From positions 1 to 7,999 of the forward strand of contig JANXZT010000398.1 of the NCBI GenBank assembly GCA_025355395.1: a stretch of DNA of 7,999 nt, read 5' to 3'. This document shows positions 1 to 6,317 of this stretch, in pieces. The notes below the pieces were generated by a model. It was not told the origin of the DNA and made no database searches. It was given only the letters and a program-made list of their open reading frames with translations. Position 1 is the first letter of the stretch, and each line of letters begins with the position of its first letter. Position numbers and translations under genes: made by a program. The DNA is from Betaproteobacteria bacterium. GTDB taxonomy: Bacteria > Pseudomonadota > Gammaproteobacteria > Burkholderiales > Casimicrobiaceae.

Positions 1-1615
1 CCTGATCGGCGACGACACCGCGCACTACGACAAGATCATAGACACTCTCGATGCCCTTCTGCTCCACCCGTTGCGCGACCGCTTCCACAATCTCCAGCGT
101 ACGCGGATGCAAGGCACCGGTTTCCTTGTGCACAAAAAAGGGCATCGGTACGCCCCATTGCCGCTGCCGCGACAACGTCCAGTCGGGCCGGTTGGCGATC
201 ATCGCGACCAGCCGGCTTTTACCCCACGCGGGATAAAACCGCGTGGCCTCGATGCCGTCAAGCGCCAGCGTGCGCAATGTCTGCGGCGGCTGCCGACCCT
301 GCCATCCGGGCACAGCATCCATGCCCGCGAACCATTGGGTGGTGGCGCGATAGATGATCGGTGTCTTGTGTCGCCAGCAATGCATATAGCTGTGGGTGAA
401 CTTTTCTGCGTGGAGCAACGTGTTGGTTTCGCGCAGCTTGTCGACGATCTGCGGATTGGCCTCCCAGATCTTTTCCCCGCCGAAGAACGGCAGGCTGCCG
501 GCGAAGCGGCCGTCGCCCTGCACCGGGTTGCGCATTTCGTCATCGCGCATCCCATAGCGGCGGCAGGACAGAAAGTCCTCGATGCCATACGCCGGCGAGC
601 TGTGCACGATACCGGTGCCCTGTTCGAGGGTCACGTATTCCCCGAGGTACACCGGAGCCGAGCGATCGTAAAACGGATGCCGAAACCGGAGGTGCTCGAG
701 CGCCGCACCATTGGTTTTCGCCACCACCACGCCGGTGAGATGAAAACGGGCGAGGCAGGCGTCGGCGAGCTCGGTCGCCAGAACAAGATGGCCGCGCGGT
801 GTGGCCACGAGCGTGTATTCGAAGCCGGGATGGACGTTGAGCGCCTGATTAGCCGGGATGGTCCACGGTGTGGTGGTCCAGATGACCGCCATCGCCGGAC
901 CGGCGGGCAAGGTTGCGAGACCGAAGGCGCGCGCCAGCTTGTTGCGGTCCGCGTCTTCGATTGCAAAGGCCACATCGACGGCAACGTCCTGTCGATCTTC
1001 GTACTCGACCTCCGCCTCGGCGAGCGCGCTGCCGCAATCGAAACACCAGTTCACGGGTTTCAGGCCGCGATAGATGAACCCCTTCTCGAGGATGCGGCCA
1101 AGCGTCCGGATCTCGTCGGCCTCGTTCCGGAAATCCATGGTGCGATAGGGATGGCCCCAATCGCCGAGCACGCCCAGACGCTCGAACCCGGCCTTCTGCC
1201 GCTCGATCTGTCCCGCGGCATAGGCGCGGGCAAGCCGCTGCGTTTCCTCGACGGGAATGTGCTTGCCGTGCGTTTTTTCGATCTGCACCTCGATGGGCAT
1301 GCCATGGCAATCCCACCCGGGCACATAGGGTGCGTCGAAGCCCGCCAGTGTTTTGCTCTTGACAACGATGTCCTTCAGGACCTTGTTGACCGCGTGGCCG
1401 ATGTGGATGTCGGCGTTGGCGTAGGGAGGCCCGTCGTGCAACACATAGCGCGGGCGGCCGGCCGAGGCCGTGCGGATCGCCTCGTACACGTGGCCTTGCT
1501 GCCAAGCCTTGACCCAGCCGGGCTCACGCTTGGCCAAATCCCCGCGCATCGGAAACGAACTGTCCGGCAGGTTGAGGGTGCTCTTGTAATCGTTCTTCGG
1601 TGCTTCGGACATCAT
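1..1615 (-). CDS. ileS: Isoleucyl-tRNA synthetase (IleRS), 5' part; 3' end outside window, last ~15 codons abnormal
   Basis: Class Ia aminoacyl-tRNA synthetase that charges tRNA-Ile in the cytoplasm. About 522 of the usual ~940 residues read normally. Visible motifs, counting from the ATG at 1615: N-terminal YKSTLNLP and FPMRGDLAKREPG; LHDGPPYAN followed by the HIGH signature at residues 71-74; PGWDCHGMPIE; WCFDCGSALAEAEVEY from residue 190; the threonine-rich editing motif WTTTPW at 246-251; and GTGIVHSSPAYGIEDF with the editing-site His338 and Asp347, equivalent to E. coli His333 and Asp342. CWRHKTPIIYRATTQWFAGMD and NRPDWTLSRQRQWGVPM follow. The KMSKS loop and C-terminus lie outside the window. 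A second in-frame ATG at 1612 is an equally possible start; no strong Shine-Dalgarno sequence is visible. The gene follows ribF after 10 bp, so the two are probably cotranscribed. From about position 53 down to 1 the minus-strand frame stays open but reads VYDLVVVRGVVADQ, which does not fit the family. The correct continuation is encoded on the opposite strand there (see 2-53). Function is certain; integrity of the left end is not. Confidence 0.96.
   Translation of the reverse strand, partial: MMSEAPKNDYKSTLNLPDSSFPMRGDLAKREPGWVKAWQQGHVYEAIRTASAGRPRYVLHDGPPYANADIHIGHAVNKVLKDIVVKSKTLAGFDAPYVPGWDCHGMPIEVQIEKTHGKHIPVEETQRLARAYAAGQIERQKAGFERLGVLGDWGHPYRTMDFRNEADEIRTLGRILEKGFIYRGLKPVNWCFDCGSALAEAEVEYEDRQDVAVDVAFAIEDADRNKLARAFGLATLPAGPAMAVIWTTTPWTIPANQALNVHPGFEYTLVATPRGHLVLATELADACLARFHLTGVVVAKTNGAALEHLRFRHPFYDRSAPVYLGEYVTLEQGTGIVHSSPAYGIEDFLSCRRYGMRDDEMRNPVQGDGRFAGSLPFFGGEKIWEANPQIVDKLRETNTLLHAEKFTHSYMHCWRHKTPIIYRATTQWFAGMDAVPGWQGRQPPQTLRTLALDGIEATRFYPAWGKSRLVAMIANRPDWTLSRQRQWGVPMPFFVHKETGALHPRTLEIVEAVAQRVEQKGIESVYDLVVVRGVVADQ
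2..53 (+). other. Inverted fragment of ileS at the left edge (chimera or small inversion)
   Basis: Read on the plus strand from base 2, this segment translates as LIGDDTAHYDKIIDTLD. That is the conserved IleRS stretch expected about ten residues after GIE (E. coli has [20 protein letters not shown]). The minus-strand ileS frame is normal up to ...RVEQKGIE and then loses family resemblance exactly where this segment begins. The two orientations share the 7 bp CTCGATG at 47-53, which is GAT-G of the DTLD-V codons on the plus strand and CATCGAG of the GIE codons on the minus strand. Base 54 already belongs to the minus-strand gene, because Ala replaces the Val expected after DTLD. Inverted joins at short microhomologies a few dozen bases apart are typical of multiple-displacement-amplification chimeras and palindromic assembly errors. 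A true local inversion is possible but would destroy an essential gene. The resemblance is seen directly; the mechanism is inferred. Confidence 0.8.
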
Positions 1616-1625
1616 GCCGCCATGG

Positions 1626-2546
1626 TCAGGACTCAAGGTTGGCAAAAAAGGCGCGCGCCCGCGCCACATCATCGCCGATCTGCCGGCGCAGCGCTTCCAG
1701 ATCGGGATACCGCGCTTCATCACGGAGCTTATGCATGAAATCCACATGCAACCGCCGGCCATAGATGGAATCGTCAAAATCGAACAGGAATACTTCGAGC
1801 AACGTCGGTCCGTCTTCGGTTACCGTCGGCCGAATGCCGAGGCTGGCGGCCCCCAGGTGCTGCGCATCCAACCCGTGCACGCGCACGGCGAAGATCCCGG
1901 TGAGCGGCGGCCGGTGCCGAAGCGCAATATTGGCGGTCGGAAAGCCGAGACTGCGGCCAAGTTTCGCGCCATGAGCGACGCGACCGGAGATGCGGTAGGG
2001 CCGCCCCAGCAATGCAGTGGCGCGCGCCATGTCGCCGTCGCGAAGCGCCCCGCGAACCGCGGTCGAGGACGCGCGCTCGCCGGCGATGGCGACCGTGCGC
2101 ATAGCCTCGACGCTGAAGGTCCGTGCTTCCGCCCGCAGTGCGGCGAGATCGCCGGCGCGGCCCTTGCCGAATCGAAAATCCTCACCCACCAGCACCCATT
2201 GCGCGCGCATGCGGCGCACCAGCACATCCTCGATGAATGTTGCCGGCGAAAGACCTGCCATCGCGGCGTTGAAGCGGGCGATGTAAGTGCGCTCGACCCC
2301 ATGCGTCGCGAAGGCTTCGAGCTTCCCGCGCAACGTCGACAGCCGCGGCGGTGCGGAAGCGCGCGCGAAGAACTCGCGTGGATGCGGGTCGAATGTCAGC
2401 ACGGCCGGCGGCAGGGCAAGGTCCTCCGCGGCTTCGAGCAGCCGCGACAACATGGCCTGATGACCGCGGTGGACACCGTCGAAATTGCCGATGGTCAGCG
2501 CGACCGGAACATCGGCCGTCTCCGGCAGGCCGCGAAAAACGTGCAC
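1626..2546 (-). CDS. ribF: Bifunctional riboflavin kinase / FMN adenylyltransferase (FAD synthetase)
   Basis: Converts riboflavin to FMN (C-terminal flavokinase domain) and FMN to FAD (N-terminal nucleotidyltransferase domain) in the cytoplasm. The 306 residues match the usual family length of ~305-320. The N-terminal domain shows LTIGNFDGVHRGHQ at residues 17-30 (HxGH nucleotide-binding signature), TFDPHPREFF, LVGEDFRFGKGRAGD and SSTAVRGAL. The kinase domain shows the AKLGRSLGFPTAN loop, then SLGIRPT and LLEVFLFDFDDSIYG. Nothing is truncated. The start is a GTG at 2546: it gives the family-typical MHVFRGLP beginning, an in-frame TAA at 2558-2556 rules out a longer protein, and an AAGG lies 7 nt upstream. 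The gene is followed by ileS after 10 bp, a widespread proteobacterial order. A MITE-like element lies right against its ribosome binding site, so the original upstream region has been pushed about 300 bp away. Confidence 0.98.
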   Translation of the reverse strand: MHVFRGLPETADVPVALTIGNFDGVHRGHQAMLSRLLEAAEDLALPPAVLTFDPHPREFFARASAPPRLSTLRGKLEAFATHGVERTYIARFNAAMAGLSPATFIEDVLVRRMRAQWVLVGEDFRFGKGRAGDLAALRAEARTFSVEAMRTVAIAGERASSTAVRGALRDGDMARATALLGRPYRISGRVAHGAKLGRSLGFPTANIALRHRPPLTGIFAVRVHGLDAQHLGAASLGIRPTVTEDGPTLLEVFLFDFDDSIYGRRLHVDFMHKLRDEARYPDLEALRRQIGDDVARARAFFANLES

Positions 2547-2553
2547 GATTGCG

Positions 2554-2559
2554 CCTTAG
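2554..2559 (-). promoter_or_regulatory. Ribosome binding site of ribF, overlapping the element's target duplication
   Basis: On the minus strand the sequence CTAAGG lies 7 nt before the GTG start of ribF, with AAGG as the Shine-Dalgarno core. Its CTAA part is the left copy of the 4 bp duplication (TTAG on the plus strand) made by insertion of the element at 2560-2856. The site supports GTG 2546 as the start. The second copy, CTAAGG-like in the same orientation, survives at the other end of the element (CCTTAGG, 2855-2861). Confidence 0.6.
2556..2559. repeat. Target-site duplication TTAG, left copy
   Basis: TTAG directly abuts the left inverted repeat and recurs at 2857-2860 directly outside the right one. 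Four identical bases alone are weak evidence, but they fall exactly where the inverted repeats stop matching and fit the YTAR target known for the IS5 group. Confidence 0.6.
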
Positions 2560-2590
2560 GGAAACTCTGAACAACTCGCACGCGATTGCG
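2560..2590. repeat. Left terminal inverted repeat of the MITE-like element
   Basis: This 31 bp arm begins GGAAACTCTGAACAACTC and ends GATTGCG. It matches the reverse complement of 2826-2856 except at arm positions 5, 13, 19 and 24. The outer boundary is set by the TTAG duplication at 2556-2559. Confidence 0.8.
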
Positions 2591-2703
2591 ACGGTGGTGT
2601 TTCGGGATGGATTGCCTCAGTTGCCAAATGAGGCGGCGCGAAGCGAACGGTGGTTCCCTTCGCAAGCGTCGCGGCAAAGCAAGCCGCCCGAAACACCACC
2701 GTC
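2590..2703. repeat. Internal inverted repeat arm 1 of the element, with two inner hairpins
   Basis: A perfect 17 bp inverted repeat pairs GACGGTGGTGTTTCGGG (2590-2606) with its complement at 2687-2703. Inside it lie two smaller stems: GCGAAG/CTTCGC (2638-2643 with 2658-2663) and GCGGC/GCCGC (2671-2675 with 2683-2687, 7 nt loop). Together they could form a branched arm in the DNA or in a transcript. Confidence 0.7.
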
Positions 2704-2716
2704 CCTTCGGGCTGCT

Positions 2717-2818
2717 GCCAAATGCGGCGCTTGCTTCCGGGTTTGCCAACTGAGGCTCCTCGGCATCGTAGTTTGACTACGACCGTCGTCGCGCGGGTCG
2801 CAATCATCCGCATTTGGC
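2717..2818. repeat. Internal inverted repeat arm 2 of the element, with one inner hairpin
   Basis: A perfect 11 bp inverted repeat pairs GCCAAATGCGG (2717-2727) with 2808-2818. It encloses a tight hairpin TCGTAG-TTTGA-CTACGA at 2766-2782. A further 15 bp repeat with one mismatch (2614-2628 with 2742-2756, GCCTCAGTTGCCAAA) joins arm 1 to arm 2 and crosses the 2590/2703 pairing, so it can only form as an alternative fold or pseudoknot. Confidence 0.6.
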
Positions 2819-2825
2819 CCTGCAG

Positions 2826-2856
2826 CGCAATCACGTGGGAGTTATTCAGAGGTTCC
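2826..2856. repeat. Right terminal inverted repeat of the MITE-like element
   Basis: The reverse complement begins GGAACCTCTGAATAACTC and ends GATTGCG, pairing with 2560-2590. The base immediately outside starts the second TTAG copy at 2857-2860. Confidence 0.8.
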
Positions 2857-2860
2857 TTAG
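2857..2860. repeat. Target-site duplication TTAG, right copy
   Basis: Second copy of the TTAG that flanks the element. The identity extends to CCTTAGG on both sides (2554-2560 and 2855-2861) because the element's terminal bases resemble the target. Confidence 0.6.
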
Positions 2861-2939
2861 GTGGCCGTGAACAGGAAAACCAATGATTTTAGCCGATTTT
2901 AGAGTGCCCCGCCCCACGCCGCCGTGGTCGAGCGAACGC
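2861..2939. other. Remaining intergenic DNA between the element and the addA-like stop codon
   Basis: These 79 bases are what is left of the original spacer between the helicase gene and ribF. They contain two GATTTTAG copies spaced 10 bp apart (2885-2892 and 2895-2902), and a 5 bp GC stem CCACG/CGTGG (2914-2918 with 2923-2927) about 13 bp after the addA-like stop. The stem is not followed by a T-run, so I do not call it a terminator. On the minus strand the AT-rich repeats read TAAAAT, a possible -10 element, but no matching -35 box is visible. Whether ribF-ileS has its own promoter here is open. Confidence 0.4.
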
Positions 2940-5900
2940 CTATCCGTCGAAAGACCACTCCCTCCAGCCACGCTGCAACGGGTAGTAGAGCGCGAGCCGA
3001 ATCGGCCGTGCGTCGAACCCGCGCAAGAGGCGGGCGTAGCGCGTGAGCTGGGCTTCGTAGCGAATGCGCTCGCGGTCAAGAAAGGCATCGCGATCAGTGC
3101 CCTCGTGCGCGCCCGTCTTGAAGTCGACGATCCATCGCCGCCCTTCGCACACAAAGCTTCGGTCGAGCGTGACATGGACCAGTGCATCGCCGTCAATGCC
3201 GGCGAGCACCCATTCGCTGTGCGCTTCGGTGTGCTCAACATCGAACAGCCAGCGTCCGCGCGCGTCGGCCAGGGTGCTGGCGAGCACGCGCTCCACATTG
3301 TCGATCGCCGGATTCAGTTCCGGGTCACCGACCCCCACACCGAGTAACGCGGCGCGGATGCGGGGACGCAACGCGACCAGACGATCCGCCGACCATCTTT
3401 CCCATCCGGTGCTTGCAATGCGTGCCAGGAAGCGATGCGCGACGATGCCGACCTGGCGCGCCGTTTCGCGCGCCCAATCGAATACGATGGCCGTATCGGC
3501 CGGCACCGCGAGCGACGGCGGCGCCGCCACAGGCAGCGGAGGCAGTGGTAGTCGCCAACTCGCCGGCAACCGCAGCAATTGCGGCAGCGCCGTTTCGACC
3601 GCGTCGTCCGCTGTCGTCGGCGCCGGCGGCGGGAAAGCGTCGAGGACCGGAAAGAGCTTTGCAAAAAGCGATGCGGACGGCGGCGTCTTCCATACCCGGC
3701 GCCCATCGCGATCCTGTTTGGTCGCGAGGCACGCGGTGAAATGCAGCCGATGCTTCGCCCGTGTCGCGCCTACATACAACAAACGACCCAGTTCTGCCGC
3801 TTCCTCGTCGGCATGAAGGCGCATGAGATACGCATACACCGGATCGTCGTCTTCCTGCGCGCGGGAACGCATCGGTGCGAGCATGAGGCCCGTTGGACGC
3901 ACCCGCCACTGCAGCAGATCGCGGGTGGCGTTGCGTGGCCTTCGCGCAAGACCGGCGATGATCACCGTGCCGAATTGCAACCCCTTCGCCTTGTGCAGCG
4001 TCATGACTTGCACCCGTCCCTCCCCCGCGGAGTCCGGCCCTGCGTGGAGCGCATCGACGGCCGCAAGGAAAGCCGGCCAGTCCGGAATATCACCTGCCAC
4101 CATGTGCTCGGCCACCAGCGCAAAATAGCGCTCCGACGCTTCGAGGTCGGAGGCGGAGCGCGTGGTGGCGGGCCCACCCAACCCAAGCCATGCTCCGCGC
4201 AACGCGAGGTCAAGCGGTTGACGCGCACGCGCCTTCAATGCGGCGGCAATCGTTGCAACGACACGCGCCAGCCGGTCACGGCCGTCGGCGGACAAACCGC
4301 TCACGGCCTCGACATCGCGGATGGCCAGCCACAACGTAGGCGATACCGTTGCCACCGCCAGGAGGTCGGCGAGCACCAATCCACACCACGGCGCGCGCAG
4401 GACGGCAAGCCATGCGAGCCGGTCGGCGGGCTGCAGCAGCGCATGGGTTAACGCCAGGAGGTCGCGGATGGCGGCGCGCTCGGTCAGGCGGTCGAGCTCG
4501 ACGGCCTGGAACGCGATGCCCGCCGCACGCAGCGCCGGCAGGATGGATGCGAGATGCGTCCGCGCACGCACCACGATGGCGATGGTCTCCTGCGACTGCG
4601 CCGCCAGCGCATCACGCACCCGCCGCACCACCTGCATGGCCTCCTCGTGCTCGGTGGGTACCAGATCGATCGTGACAGACTCGCCTTCGTGCAGCGGGTG
4701 GCTTGCGACCGACGGCTTGAACGCAACGGCGCCACGCACTGGATCATCGGCATCGGGCAGGACCCTCGGGAACACTTGGTTGACCCAATCGACGATCCCC
4801 GCCTGGGAACGAAAATTACGCGACAGGGTGAGCGGCTCCAGGGTTACATCGCCCATCCGGCGTTCGCGTTGAGCGGCGAGAAAGAGGCTCACCTCGGCCT
4901 CGCGAAAGCGATAGATCGACTGCATCGGGTCGCCCACCGCGAAGAGTGTCCGCCCGTCACCGTCCATCCAGCCCGCAGTGAGTCGCAGGACAAGGTCGCG
5001 CTGCACAAGCGAAGTATCCTGGAACTCGTCGATGAGGAGATGGCCGATGCGCTGATCGAGTGCGAGCAATACGTCCGAAGGCGCATCGGGCGTTCCCAGT
5101 GCGAGGAGTGCCAGCTCGGTTGCTTCGCTGAAATCGATGGTTCGTTGCGCCGCAAATTGCACCTTGAGCGCGGCCGCAACGCCTGGCAGCACGGTCAGCA
5201 GCGCCGCAATCACCTCCCATGCCGTTTCGGCATAGCGGCGGGGTGGAAGGTGGCGCACGGCATGCAGGGCGTCATTCAATCCCGGCACTTGCGCGAGGTC
5301 AGTGAGCAGCGCGAGCATCGCTTCTTTCCGCGCCTCGCGTTCCACCGCCATGGCGCCAGTACCTTTGGGCGGAAAGCCCTGCGCCTTGTTGACCGTCTTG
5401 CGCCATGCAGGCCCTTTTACAAGCAGCCAGTTGGCGAGTGCCTCCCAGTCCGCCAGCGCGTCGCCGGTCACCCCAGGCACGCCACCCGCCTCAAAGCATG
5501 TCTGCAAGGCGCGCAGCAGCTGCGCATCGCCGGATTCGTCCGTAAGATGGGGCAACGCATGGCGCGCGGAGGCCGCCAGGCACGGCAACACACTCGCCGG
5601 AAATGACGCATGTGCCGCCGCGAGCCGTGCGTCGATCTCGTCGGAAAGCGTAGCTTCGAGTGCGGCGCGCAATCCGTCCGGGTCGATCCCGACTAGATGA
5701 CGCAGCCATTGGTCGCGCTTGCGCAGTAGTTGTGCGAGGAGATCCACCACCCGCTCGCCGTCATTGTCGAGGTGGTCGAGCAGTGTTCGCCACGCTGCGT
5801 CATCCGGGGCGGCGTGCGCCAAGGCTTCGCTCGCGGCGGCGTGATAGAGCGCTTCCGGGTGCTCGCTGAATCCGGGCATCGCGCCGGTGCGCGTGGTCAG

Positions 5901-6317
5901 CGGGGCTTCACGCGCGAGGCCGGTGGCAATGGCATCGATCGTGACCAGTCGCAATCGCGCGGAATGGTCGATGAGATGCCAGCCGAGCGCGGCGTCGCGC
6001 GCCAGCGCGGCGGTCGCGAGTGCACGCGTATGCCCGGCATGCGCGCCGATGATCGGGCCGCCCGCCGCAGCGTCGCGCAACGCATGAATGATGCGTTCGC
6101 GCATTTCGCCCGCCGCCTTGCGCGTGAATGTCATCCCAAGAATCGATTCCGGGCGTTCGACGGTTGCCAACAATGCCAGAAAGCGCTGGATCAGAAGCTC
6201 GGTCTTGCCCGAACCCGCAGGCGCCTGTACCAGAAATGAGCGCGTGACATCGAGTGCGCGCAGGCGCTCTTCCGCGTCGCGCTCGGCGAGGGAGCGATCG
6301 GGCGATTGGTCAGGCAT
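2940..6317 (-). CDS. AddA-like UvrD/RecB-family helicase with C-terminal PD-(D/E)XK nuclease
   Basis: ATP-dependent 3'-5' DNA helicase and nuclease of the AddA/RecB type, which resects double-strand breaks for homologous recombination together with an AddB-type partner. At 1125 aa it is of full family length. All superfamily 1A helicase motifs are visible: Walker A APAGSGKT (residues 32-39), Ia TFTRKAAGEM (63-72), II LLIDEFQDT (427-435), III VGDPMQSIYRFREAE (461-475), IV NFRS (501-504), V VMTLHKAKGLQF (771-782) and VI LLYVGATRAKHRLH (846-859). A proline-rich linker (about 895-940) leads to the nuclease: GIVAHRF with His961, LDRSF...IVDFKTG with Asp1052, Asp1065 and Lys1067, and QLTRYARLL with Gln1090 and Tyr1094. 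Both activities therefore look intact. The ATG at 6317 overlaps the stop of the upstream AddB-like gene by 8 bp (ATGCCTGA), which implies translational coupling. AddA versus another RecB-like subfamily cannot be settled by eye, so no symbol is given. Confidence 0.95.
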   Translation of the reverse strand: MPDQSPDRSLAERDAEERLRALDVTRSFLVQAPAGSGKTELLIQRFLALLATVERPESILGMTFTRKAAGEMRERIIHALRDAAAGGPIIGAHAGHTRALATAALARDAALGWHLIDHSARLRLVTIDAIATGLAREAPLTTRTGAMPGFSEHPEALYHAAASEALAHAAPDDAAWRTLLDHLDNDGERVVDLLAQLLRKRDQWLRHLVGIDPDGLRAALEATLSDEIDARLAAAHASFPASVLPCLAASARHALPHLTDESGDAQLLRALQTCFEAGGVPGVTGDALADWEALANWLLVKGPAWRKTVNKAQGFPPKGTGAMAVEREARKEAMLALLTDLAQVPGLNDALHAVRHLPPRRYAETAWEVIAALLTVLPGVAAALKVQFAAQRTIDFSEATELALLALGTPDAPSDVLLALDQRIGHLLIDEFQDTSLVQRDLVLRLTAGWMDGDGRTLFAVGDPMQSIYRFREAEVSLFLAAQRERRMGDVTLEPLTLSRNFRSQAGIVDWVNQVFPRVLPDADDPVRGAVAFKPSVASHPLHEGESVTIDLVPTEHEEAMQVVRRVRDALAAQSQETIAIVVRARTHLASILPALRAAGIAFQAVELDRLTERAAIRDLLALTHALLQPADRLAWLAVLRAPWCGLVLADLLAVATVSPTLWLAIRDVEAVSGLSADGRDRLARVVATIAAALKARARQPLDLALRGAWLGLGGPATTRSASDLEASERYFALVAEHMVAGDIPDWPAFLAAVDALHAGPDSAGEGRVQVMTLHKAKGLQFGTVIIAGLARRPRNATRDLLQWRVRPTGLMLAPMRSRAQEDDDPVYAYLMRLHADEEAAELGRLLYVGATRAKHRLHFTACLATKQDRDGRRVWKTPPSASLFAKLFPVLDAFPPPAPTTADDAVETALPQLLRLPASWRLPLPPLPVAAPPSLAVPADTAIVFDWARETARQVGIVAHRFLARIASTGWERWSADRLVALRPRIRAALLGVGVGDPELNPAIDNVERVLASTLADARGRWLFDVEHTEAHSEWVLAGIDGDALVHVTLDRSFVCEGRRWIVDFKTGAHEGTDRDAFLDRERIRYEAQLTRYARLLRGFDARPIRLALYYPLQRGWREWSFDG

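Larger units (their letters stand above)
2560..2856. mobile_element. MITE-like non-autonomous element, probably IS5-type, 297 bp
   Basis: The element is bounded by 31 bp terminal inverted repeats (2560-2590 and 2826-2856) that match at 27 of 31 positions. It is flanked on both sides by TTAG (2556-2559 and 2857-2860). A 4 bp duplication fitting YTAR and ends starting GGAA...CTCTGAA with a GAA(C/T)AA core are features known for the IS5 group of insertion sequences; the family assignment is inferred from these. The element is too short for a transposase. The open frames inside it are small, overlap on both strands, contain no recognisable domain and are rich in repeats, so I call none of them genes. 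It would need a transposase supplied from elsewhere. Its interior contains several additional inverted repeats (listed separately), which suggests strong folding when transcribed from the upstream addA operon. Confidence 0.75.

Noticed and set aside
71..1738. A 555-codon open frame on the plus strand opposite ileS
   Set aside because: It is codon-aligned with ileS on the other strand. Such a frame stays open simply because ileS uses no TTA, CTA or TCA codons in this GC-rich DNA. It has no recognisable motif, while the minus strand encodes an unmistakable IleRS.
1614..2570. A 318-codon plus-strand open frame opposite ribF
   Set aside because: It is codon-aligned antisense of ribF with no recognisable domain, for the same rare-codon reason; ribF itself is certain.
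2495..2834. Small open frames on both strands across the MITE-like element (e.g. 2556-2834 minus, 2351-2776 plus)
   Set aside because: They run through the inverted repeats or into ribF, overlap one another on both strands and show no domain. None looks like a transposase fragment.
2911..2927. GC-rich hairpin after the addA-like stop as a Rho-independent terminator
   Set aside because: The stem is only 5 bp, and the minus-strand sequence that follows is GGGGCGGGGC with no T-run.
3579..6239. Long plus-strand open frames (3579-4451, 4554-5606, 5730-6239) opposite the helicase gene
   Set aside because: All three are in the codon-aligned antisense phase of the AddA-like gene and have no family resemblance. 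The minus-strand protein shows every helicase motif.
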